Part shown: one piece after another, positions 55,483 to 64,000 of the stretch
How the letters are laid out: the number at the start of each line of letters is the position of its first letter
Position numbering within the stretch: position 1 is the first letter of the stretch
Assembly (NCBI RefSeq): GCF_958450345.1
Contig: NC_088780.1
Coordinates: forward strand, 62,581,533-62,645,532
DNA from: Calliphora vicina
Taxonomy: Eukaryota > Arthropoda > Insecta > Diptera > Calliphoridae
Direction: 5' to 3'
Length of the DNA stretch: 64,000 bases
Notes under the pieces: generated by a model
Databases searched by the model: none
The model's input: the letters and a program-made list of their open reading frames with translations, nothing else
What the model was told of the DNA's origin: nothing
Program-made: the position numbers and the translations under genes

Positions 55483-58400
55483 GTTGAACTTACTGCAAGA
55501 TTATTCCAATTATTCGAAAGAAAAAACGCGTGGTTTTAATTTGAATATATAAAAAGGAATGACATAGTTTTATTTAATAATTTCAGTGCTACCATATTTT
55601 TATAATTATCAGATAAAGAAAAAGGAATAAGGATAAATAAAAAAGTAATATCAATAAAGCGATTAATTAATTTTTAAATTCCAACATCCTCACTAAAAAT
55701 CCATTTAATAAAGCTTTAAGCCCATACTATCCATAAAGCCGCTTAACTTAGTATTCGCCAGGGGTTTAGTCAGAATATCGGCTACCATCTCATCAGAACC
55801 TTTAGACTTCAAGGATACATTTTCAGCTAGAATGTTGTCTCTAATAAAGTGATGTCTTACATCGATGTGTTTTGTTTTAGGGTGATATGACTCATTTAAT
55901 GCAAGTTGAATGGCACTCTGATTGTCGCAAAACAATGTTGTAGCTTCCAACTTATAACGAAACAGCTCCTCCTCTAATCCTCTCAACCAAAGCATTTCTT
56001 GTACTGCTACGCCCATAGCCATATACTCAGCCTCACATGTTGATAACGCCGTAGTTTTCTGCTTTTTAGAACCCCATGATATAGCAGCACCTTTTTTAAT
56101 CAATACATACCCGCTAACTGATTTTCTTTCATCTGGATCAGCTGCATAGTCGGCATCACAAAAACATGTAGTATCAAAACTTGCTTGCTTTTCCATCTTC
56201 AATTTGTAGTTAATTGTTCCTTTCAGGTAACGTAAAATACGCTTTGCTGCAGTCCAGTGTTGAATTTCAAAATTGTTGTTAAAACGACTTAGTAAATTTA
56301 CCGCAAAACTTATGTCCGGCCTGGTAACTTGTGCCGAAAACAGTAGGCTGCCAATTAATTCCTGATTCTTGTTCATATCGAATTTGTTTCCAGCATTCTG
56401 TTCGTTTCTACAAAACTTCGTATTTGGGTCCATTGGAGTTAAAACCGGATTACAAGAAACCATGTCAAAACGTTGCAACATCTTCTCAATATATGACGAT
56501 TGATCAATTGATAAACTTTCACCTGAATTATAAATAATTATCATTCCGAGAAATTGTTTAGCTGGACCAAGATCTTTCATCTTAAATTCATCCTTCAAAC
56601 TATTGATTAGGGAATTTTTAGTATCTTCGTTTTTCCATAATACAATCATATCATCCACGTATACGGCAATAATTATTAAATTATCCGTATCTTCATTCAT
56701 TACATAGACTCATGCCAAAATTCTTAAGTTTTCCGCTCAACTTTTCATTCCACATTCTGGATGCTTGTTTTAGCCCATAAAGTGGTTTATTTAATTTTAA
56801 CATATGACCATCCGGAATTGATATACCCTCAGGAACTTCAATATAAATTTTATCTTTGAGATTTCCTTGAATAAAAGCTGTACAAACATCCAGTGATTAA
56901 TTTTTAAATCAAATTCTAAAACAACCGATAACAAATATCGTAAAGTATTGTATCTCATCACTGGGGAATACGTTTCTGTATAATCTATTCCACTACGCTG
57001 CGCGCAACCTCTTGCAACCAATCTTGCCTTATATCTCATACTGCCATCTTCATTTTTATTTTTAAATACCCACTTTGTAGACAACTTTTTTATATCTTTA
57101 TTATTTTTCACAACACTCCATGTGTTATTTTCCAAGAGGGAATTGTGTTCACTTTGAATAGCTTCCAACCAAAAACTTTTTTCATCACCATCCACAGCCT
57201 CCGAGTAATTCATTGGTTCATTTGTATCAGCATTAGCAAAATATGTGATATAATCAGTCATTTGAGGGGGTCTTTTTACTCTTGTAGATCTACGAGGCGT
57301 TGCTTCTTCTGTATTCAAACAATCATCTTCACCTGAGGTTTCATCTAAATAATCAGAATTTTCATCTACAATCCTCACTAAATTCGGATCATGTTCATGT
57401 GGATAATTATTATTTATTCCATTACCTAACTTTCCAAAAAACATTTCCTCTTCAACGAATACTACATTGCGACTTACGTGTAATTTTCTTACTTCTGGAT
57501 CGTACAATCTGTAGGCCTTAGAATTTTGACAATATCCCACCATGATACACTTCTTAGATTTTGGATCCCATTTTCTACGTAACTCCTTAGGCACCATCAC
57601 CATTCCAACACATCCAAAAATACGTAAATGATTTAGATTTTGTTGTTTACCACTCCAAATTTCTTCTGGAGATTTTCAGTTGAGACAATTTTTAGGTGTG
57701 AGATTCGCTAAATACGCTGCAGTGCTTGTAGCTTCTGCCCAATATTTTTTTTTAAATTTGCATCATATAACATTGATAGTGCCTTTTCGACTAATGTCCT
57801 ATTCATCCGTTCGGCCTTTCCATTTTGTTGTGGACTATACGGAGCAGATGTCTGATGTATTATGCCGCTGTCTTCACAAATCCGTTTAGCGTTGCAATAT
57901 TCCAAGCCATTATCTGAACGAAGTATTTTAATTTTCTTACCCGTTTGATTTTCGACCACATTCTTAAAGTTTTCAAACATTTTTGGAGCTTCTGCTTTGT
58001 TCTTCATCATGTACACAAATACTTTCCGCGAAAAATCATCAAGAAATATTATGAAGTATACAGAACCTCCGATTGACTTTTGTTCCATCGGCCCACAAAC
58101 GTCTGTGTGCACAAGTTGTAAAATTTCAGATGTTTTTGTCTTCGATGATTTATACGGCTTTTGCGATTGTTTTCCTTGTAAACATGATGTACAAATATTT
58201 GACTCACTACCATCAACATAATAAACACCTGAAGATTCATCTGATCGTAGATTTTCAAGATTCTTGTCACCAGGATGACCCAAACGTTTATGCCAAACCT
58301 CCTTACCAACCGCTGCATGATTTCTATGTTGTGGTGTAACATTGAGTTTAAACATAGCTCCATTCAAAAACGCTTCCGAAAAAATGGTCACCATAAACCC

Positions 58401-59250
58401 CTTTTTCGTTAGCTGACTAACTGAAATTAAGTTGGCACAAATGTCGGGTACATACAAAACGTCCTCTATTGTTACATACTCCATTTTGCTGTTTATTTTT
58501 TTGTTTTTTCTTTGGCGCCTTACAAAATTTAGCAATATGACCTTTTTTGCATTTGTAAAAGATTACCTTTTTATTTTTCTCTACTGGCTTTTATTTCTGA
58601 ATTTTCCATAAATCGCTGATTCTGCTGATGAAAAATTTTTGTACATATCACAATCTTGCAATAATTTGGTTTTTATGATGTCTCCTGCAATTTTAGTACC
58701 ACTGCTTTCGATAGCCATAATCATGGGTGAAAAATGCTCCGGCAAACCACTTAATAGAAGACTTCCAACCCACTCTTCATTCACCTTCATACCAATTTGG
58801 TTTAACTTCTGCGCGGTGTCTATTATAGTATTCACATACTCACTAATACTATCACAGTTAACCAATTGTGTTGTCGTTAACTTTCATAGTAAACCACACC
58901 GGCGCGTTAATCCAGAATCATCATATGTGGATTTTAATTTTCCCAAATTTCTTTTGCTGTTGTTACGTCTTGTATATGTACATACAGACTTGATGAAATA
59001 TACAACACCAACCTTGATGTAGCCTTTTCTACTATTTCAGGTTTCTCCTCCGTGCCTTCTACTGCCTTCCAATAGCCTTGCAGCTTCATGGCATGTTCTA
59101 CCGCAAACTTCCACTGGTGGTAATTCTCCCTCCCAATTAGCTTTTCAATTTCTATTAGTCTCTCCATAGCTAGCTGGGCCCATAACCTGTTGAACTTACT
59201 GCAAGAATATTCCAATTATGGGAAAGAAAAAACGCGTGGTTTTAATTTGA
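55483..59250 (-). mobile_element. Ty1/copia retrotransposon remnant (minus)
   Basis: The 3' LTR is 55483-55686 and the 5' LTR starts at 59188 but is cut at about 59250. Both share the TGTTGAACTTACTGCAAG end, CATGCG-free AT body and ACGCGTGGTTTTAATTTGA. Next to the 5' LTR, on the minus strand, is GGTTATGGGCCCAGC, the copia-type internal initiator-tRNA primer site, with the gag ATG a few bases further on (59167). The gag-pol frame is split into five pieces. The 5' LTR cut coincides with the start of the LINE at 59251. Confidence 0.9.
55705..59167 (-). pseudogene. Copia gag-pol polyprotein, disrupted
   Basis: Gag starts at 59167 (Y-H-Q-W-K-F-A-V-E-H-A) and continues in a second frame (58865-58581). 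The zinc-knuckle and protease region is largely lost between about 58.58 and 58.53 kb. From 58535 come the protease end, pre-integrase motif (H-K-R-L-G-H-P...C-T-S-C) and integrase core with V-H-T-D-V-C-G-P, L-R-S-D-N-G-L-E and P-Q-Q-N-G-K-A-E-R-M-N, so the D-D-E triad is visible. A frame break at about 57.7 kb leads to 57603-56797 (RT start) and 56700-55705 with Y-V-D-D at 56650-56661 and RNase H (S-T-C-E-A-E-Y, then K-H-I-D-V-R-H-H-F-I). All domains remain but at least four frame breaks make it non-functional. Confidence 0.9.
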
Positions 59251-59609
59251 GTCTGGACTATGAGAGAGTGAACGTGTTTTTTAGCTGCGATCAACTAAAT
59301 TTTTTAATTAAAATAAATCTAAATTAAAAAGTAAAAAAACTTTTCTATAGACTCAATTCACCTTTAAATGTCATATAAACTCACCATTATATGAAAATTA
59401 TAAATACATATATTATAAAATTTCATACATAAAAAAACTCAGAACTGTGTGTGCAGTGTATATAAAGGAAAAAGACAAGTGAATAATAGTATACATACAA
59501 AATTGCAACAGTTATTTTTTTGTATAATTATTACTGTCTCATCTGAATGCAGACACCTAACTAAACAAAATAAGGAACATCGCCATTATTTATATACTAT
59601 TCTGCAAAT

Positions 59610-60447
59610 ATGGCACCAGCAGCTAAATGTGGAGTTTGTACAAAAAAAGTTACCAAATCTGATTGTGGTATTGAGTGTGATTCCTGCAAAATCTGGTTTC
59701 ATACTGCATGTGTTAACATTTCTGTAGAATTGTACGCTGTCTTAGGAAGCAACAACAACATAAGTTTTAATTGTACCCATTGTATTGCCAATCCCAACGC
59801 CAATGCTGATAATTCTATAATGCGCCAATATATTGATGAATTGGATAAAAAAATTATTGCCAACTTTAGTTCATTCACAGCAACAATGTTTAAAGGAATT
59901 ATTCGAATCTTCTATTTCTGACATACGCTCTGATCTGTCATCATCCCTTAAGGAATTCCAAACTAATTTAGAGCGCTGCAATGAAAATATTAAGATTTGA
60001 TATAAATCAAATCTTGAACTAGAAAACAATAAGATCCAACGTAAAATTAATCGTCCAGATATAATTATTTCTGGTTTGCCCTCTGGCATTAATGATTTGC
60101 TTGATCCTGTTTTGAAAATTTGTAAACATTATAAAATTACAGCTGAAACTAGAGTCATTAACCATTGCTTATATATACAGCAGTGGAAATCACTGTTAAT
60201 TAAATTTAATAATGTTTATACTCGGGATATGCTAATGAAAGCCTATTTTAAAACTCCAAATCTTCAGTTAAGGGATGTTATTGGTACTGATTTAGATGCA
60301 AGGGTTTATCTCAATGATAATCTAACTTCTGCTTGTATCAAGCTCCAAATGTTATGTCGGTCTTTACGCAAAGAAAAAAAGATAAGTTGGTTTCCATTTC
60401 CTAATGGAACTGAAAAGCAACTGGATTTTCTGAAATGTTCTGAATAG
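59610..60447 (+). pseudogene. LINE ORF1 with PHD zinc finger
   Basis: The Met at 59610 (ATGGCACCAGC) opens C-G-V-C-T-K-K...C-G-I-E-C-D-S-C-K-I-W-F-H-T-A-C...C-T-H-C, a C4-H-C3 PHD finger over residues about 8-55. A coiled-coil linker follows, broken by a frameshift near 59.89 kb and an in-frame TGA near 60.0 kb. The third piece (60076-60447) has R-P-D-I-I-I-S-G-L-P upstream in the same frame and resembles the RRM-like RNA-binding region of LINE ORF1 proteins, ending F-L-K-C-S-E. Non-functional. Confidence 0.8.
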
Positions 60448-61000
60448 TGATACAAATGCGATTTAAAATTTAGCAACGTTTTATATAACTAGTTACTTGC
60501 TATATTAAATAGTTGGTTATTAATGTAGAAATAAATCAGTGGCAACAAGCAAAAAGAATATAAGTTGTTTCTCAAGTGAGTATGTTAAAGTTTTTAATTT
60601 TTGATACAAAACAATAGTAAATTGCTTGCAAATTAACTTTTTTTGTTTAAGTTCTAGATAGAGTAAAGAAAGTCAAATGTTTTTTTTTTTATACTTGAAA
60701 TATATTTTTCCTTATTGCCACTGAAATTACTGAAATGAATGAAATTTTGTTAAAATTATTGGATTGAATATTATATTGCTATTAATGTTATTAATTTATC
60801 TACCTTTATATTAATATTCTATACTGTGTATATTTTTATTAGTTGAAAGCGCTAGAAATTAATATTTTTAAAAAATTATGTGTAAATTATTATTTTTTAA
60901 ATATTTCACTAGCCTATCATCCTTACGACTCCTACATAGTTTCTTTTGTATCATATGACTTCTAATGTAAATTTAGGCCCTATTATCAGTAGAGGTTTTA
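60448..61000 (+). other. LINE inter-ORF region, AT-rich
   Basis: Lies between ORF1 and ORF2 of the CR1-like LINE; stops in every frame, no recognisable signal. It is longer than typical inter-ORF gaps, so a small insertion cannot be excluded. Confidence 0.5.
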
Positions 61001-62860
61001 TTGAGCGTGTTTTTTTCGAATGATTCAAATAACTTAAAGGTTGGACACATTAATGCACAGAGTCTTTGTCCCTCTGAAAGATCATGCAAGCTTGATGAAT
61101 TATCCTTGATTATGGGATATACACCTTTAGATATTATTTGCGTTACAGAGACATGGTTGGATAATACTGTTCATGACTGTGCTGTATTAATTCCGGAATA
61201 TACAGTTTGTAGAAGCGATCGTCCTTATGGTTGTAGAGGTGGTGGCGTGCCTATGTATATTAAGAATAATATAAAGTTCAAACCTGTTTATAGATGCGAT
61301 GAGTATTTCATATGTGAGGGTTTATTTGTTGAGATTTATCTTGGAGCGGTCAATATATTGATTGGTGTTACTTACCTTCCTAGAGGGAATTTGGACTTAT
61401 TTGATCAATATTGTGAAGATATTTTTGTTCGTCATGATAACATTATTTTAGTAGGTGACTTTAACAATGATCTTTTTAATTTATCTAAGTCTTAAGATAT
61501 TCACATACTTTGCTCAAGATATGGTCTTAAATGTTGGCATAATTCAATTCCCACCCATTATGACTCTTATCATCAATCAACTTCTCTTATTGATTACTTT
61601 CTTGTTAGTCAAAATATGTCTGTTGGTACCTCAGCTCAATTTCAGCTACCCTTCATTTCTCATCACTCATTGATATGTGCTTCATTTCACACTCCTGTAA
61701 TATATATGTTTGATACTACCTATTTTAGGGACTATAAGCACGCTGACATTGCTTCTATTGAAGAACATTTACTTCATGTGGATTTTACCGAGTTATATCA
61801 TACTAATGATATTAATGAACAGCTTGATTTCTTTAATTCCCTTCTTAATGATCTATTAAGTCATGTGCCTTTAAGGAAAAATTCGCATATTATGAGATGC
61901 AAAGAGTTTAAATTTTCTAATGAAATTAATTACTTAAGATCGTTAAGGGATATGGCTGTAAAAAACTATTTTAATGACAAGAGTGATTTAAGATGGGAAA
62001 CTTATAAAAGACTTCGTAATCGGACTAAGGCAGAAATTAGGAAATTTAAAGTAAATTATGGCAAACGAATTTTTAATTTGAGTAATACCAAGCAGATGTG
62101 GAATGTTTTGCGTAATGCTGGTGCGTTAAATGAACGCTCTGTGAATTCAACAGTATCAATGAACATTTTATTGGTAATCAATTGAATATGATTGATAATG
62201 AACCTGATTTTACACAGTTTACTAATAATTCTCATGACTTTAGTTTTTCCAATGCTACTGAAACTGACTTATATAATGTTTTTTTTAGAATAAAATCAGC
62301 TTCAGTTGGATCTGATGGTTTGTCCATTAAATTTTTGAAAATTATTTTCCCATACATAAGTAAGCATCTTCTATATTTTATTAACCATATTTTTACTTCA
62401 TCAAAATATCCTAATGTTTGGAAAACATCAAAAATCCTTCCTATTCCCAAAAATAATGGTGAACTGACAATTGAGAACATGAGGCCAATTAGTATTTTAT
62501 CTACACTATCTAAGGTTGTTGAGAATTTAATTAAGGAACAAATCACGAGATTGATTGAATCTTGGAATGAGGGAAAGGTCAGTGTTTTAGTATCTGTTGA
62601 TCTGACTAAAGCATTTGATCAAGTGAGGCACTCTTTATTGGTTAATAAACTTGGTAGTAGATATAATTTTTGAAGATCGGCTTGTAGACTAATTTGGTCT
62701 TATCTATGTGACCGTAAGCAATTTGTATCTGTCAATGGCTTATCTTCTGACTTAAAATGTGTAAGGTCTGGTGTTCCACAGGGTTCTGTAATTGGCCCTA
62801 TTTTATTTACATTATTTCTGAATGATTTATTTGAATCGCTAGGTTATAGTAATTGTAAAC
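61001..62860 (+). pseudogene. LINE ORF2: endonuclease and partial reverse transcriptase
   Basis: The endonuclease starts V-G-H-I-N-A-Q-S-L and shows C-V-T-E-T-W-L-D (catalytic Glu) and V-G-D-F-N-N-D; it runs in one frame to 62185 except for an in-frame TAA at 61493-61495. A frameshift near 62.15 kb leads into the RT (G-S-D-G-L-S-I-K-F-L, I-L-P-I-P-K, M-R-P-I-S-I-L). The usual Q-x-G-F block before V-D-L-T-K-A-F-D is missing, an in-frame deletion. A TGA at 62671-62673 and V-P-Q-G-S-V-I-G-P-I-L-F follow; the copy ends before Y-x-D-D. The true start upstream of 61001 is not defined. Confidence 0.85.
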
Positions 62861-62920
62861 TTAGACAGACCAGTCGGGAGAGTAGCTAAGGCACCTATTG
62901 CCACCGATTCCCTCATTATT

Positions 62921-63065
62921 TATATAGGGAGGGGCCAAATTATGATTGGAGCCACCACTCCATGCCCAAATCCCAGTGGATTTCAAATATTTATATTTTA
63001 TTTATATAGGGAGGGGCTAAATTGTAATTGGAGCCACCACTCTATGCCCAAGTCCCAGTGGATTT
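62921..63065 (+). repeat. Tandem duplication, two units (period 82 bp)
   Basis: TATATAGGGAGGGGCCAAAT... (62921-62983) is repeated at 63003-63065 with a few substitutions; both contain TTGGAGCCACCACTC and CCCAGTGGATTT. Non-coding. It lies just beyond the LINE truncation. Confidence 0.9.
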
Positions 63066-63390
63066 ATTCAAATTCAATTACCTGAAAGAAAAAGAGAAAA
63101 ATTGATTTATAAATATGAAAAAAACATGTAAAGGAACGATACTTACATATACCTGGAGAGTCTTCATCCAAAATTTGGGTTCCAAAAGCTCCTAAAAATA
63201 AAGAAAAAGAATAAAATAATTAATGTTATCATACTTACCAGCGACTAATAATACTACAACGTGTAGTGGAAAGCTGATGTTTGTTTATGTGAGTACCAAA
63301 GCTATGTTCAATAAGCATAAGAAAGTAGTACGAAAAAACAACAGAGTCGTATTTTCATTCAATATCTATATATATAAAAGAGTAACGTTA
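63066..63390. other. Non-coding DNA
   Basis: No gene or repeat recognised. Confidence 0.4.
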
Positions 63391-63442
63391 CTGACTGACT
63401 GACTGACTGACTGACTGAATGACTGACTGACTGACTGACTGA
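63391..63442 (+). repeat. (ACTG)n tetranucleotide repeat
   Basis: About thirteen ACTG units with one interruption (GAATGACTG). It opens the repeat-rich sequence that runs to the window edge. Confidence 0.95.
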
Positions 63443-64000
63443 TTCATCATCGCACAGCCCAAACGGCTGAAGCTAGAATCACGAAATTTTAACTGTGGAT
63501 TCCTCCCTCCCCAAAACGATCCGATAAGAAGGGATTTTTGGAAATTCGAACGTTTAGGGGGTAAAAAAGGGTAAAAACGGGTAAATTCGGTAACCTTATA
63601 TCTTCAAAACTAATAAAGATACAAAAAAACTTAAAGTTGCATGTTACTCCATTTAAAAAATAAGCTGACAGGTGTTTCGTACTTTTTCGAAATTCGAAAC
63701 ATATAGGGGAGAAAACGGGTAAAAACTGTATTTTGGTACTTTTTTTGCACCCTATGTATCTTTTAAACCAATAAACATATAAACAAATTTTAAATCGCAT
63801 TCTTTACTTATCAAAAAATAAAAAATATAAGTTTGGTACTTTTTGGAAATTCGAACCCTTAAGGGATAAAAATTGTGTTTATTTTTGGTACTTTTTCATA
63901 AAATATGTTTTTCTATAATTTGACATAGGCATACGAATATTTTATTATGAGATCCCACCACGATACAGAAATTTATTTGAATTAAATTTTACCAAAGCAA
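63443..64000 (+). repeat. Degenerate tandem block with GGAAATTCGAAC motifs
   Basis: Three copies of a GAAATTCGAA(A/C) motif (about 63.54, 63.69 and 63.85 kb) followed by purine runs such as GGGGTAAAAAAGGG, spaced about 150 bases and each followed by a related AT-rich stretch with AATAAA(C/G)ATA. A minus-strand 103-codon frame across it is a repeat artefact. It continues past the window. Confidence 0.6.

Larger units (their letters stand above)
59251..62860 (+). mobile_element. CR1-like non-LTR retrotransposon, truncated on its 3' side
   Basis: A 5' UTR-like leader (59251-59609), ORF1 with a PHD finger and ORF2 with endonuclease and reverse transcriptase up to just after the P-Q-G-S motif. 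The catalytic Y-x-D-D block, the end of RT and the 3' UTR are absent. PHD-finger ORF1 is known from CR1-group elements, hence the tentative clade. Confidence 0.8.

Noticed and set aside
63489..63800. A 103-codon minus-strand frame
   Set aside because: It spans the degenerate tandem block and repeats the same peptide pattern; no protein family recognised.
1..64000. A novel multi-gene defence or metabolic system
   Set aside because: All coding signals resolve to one host kinase, two weak orphan frames or decayed transposon genes; no conserved cluster of unknown genes is visible.

Overview
This is a 64 kb piece of a very AT-rich insect nuclear genome, almost certainly a higher fly (brachyceran Diptera; a calyptrate such as a blow fly would fit, but the species is inference). 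Three spliced exons on the + strand (8180-8413, 13336-13625, 13701-13779) encode the end of the kinase domain and the C-terminal tail of a Ca2+/calmodulin-dependent protein kinase kinase (CaMKK). The upstream CaMKK exons lie left of the window. Apart from one possible minus-strand exon near 33.1-33.3 kb and a small zinc-finger ORF near 34.9-35.4 kb, I see no other host-gene candidate. Everything else is transposon sequence and AT-rich non-coding DNA.

Layout. 1-8.2 kb is CaMKK intron. It holds an internally deleted Ty3/gypsy element whose gag carries a SAP motif, a Tc1 transposase stub, a hAT-type MITE with a second hAT-type element inserted at its last 8 bp, and a 1.6 kb terminal-inverted-repeat element. 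8.4-13.3 kb is the next CaMKK intron, with a hAT transposase scrap, a Helitron helicase scrap, a 0.9 kb near-palindrome and a 1.0 kb hAT-type MITE flanked by a perfect 8 bp target duplication. 13.8-35 kb is downstream DNA full of MITEs: two with Tc1-like ends, one possible Harbinger-like, a dispersed hairpin-ended repeat family with an internal minisatellite, a second Helitron scrap, an LTR deletion derivative at 27.3-28.9 kb and tRNA-like SINE pieces. 36-40.2 kb is a 5'-truncated LOA/R1-like LINE on the minus strand with overlapping ORFs, endonuclease, reverse transcriptase and RNase H. 40.6-45.5 kb is a defective copia element inserted in a short inverted-repeat element. 46.6-53.9 kb holds a minus-strand gypsy remnant, a 3' LINE scrap and a plus-strand gypsy remnant of the same family as the one at 1-2.5 kb; the last one's LTR is split by a hAT element coding for a BED zinc finger. 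54.1-54.8 kb is another hAT-type MITE. 55.5-59.25 kb is a minus-strand copia remnant. 59.25-62.86 kb is a CR1-like LINE with a PHD-finger ORF1, truncated at its 3' side. The right edge holds tandem and tetranucleotide repeats.

The coding pieces do not act as a pathway. CaMKK is the only gene that looks intact where visible. All retroelement reading frames carry stops, frameshifts or deletions. I found no evidence of a new functional system. The strongest observations are the nested insertions whose target duplications can be read directly, and the internally deleted retroelement derivatives that keep recognisable LTRs.
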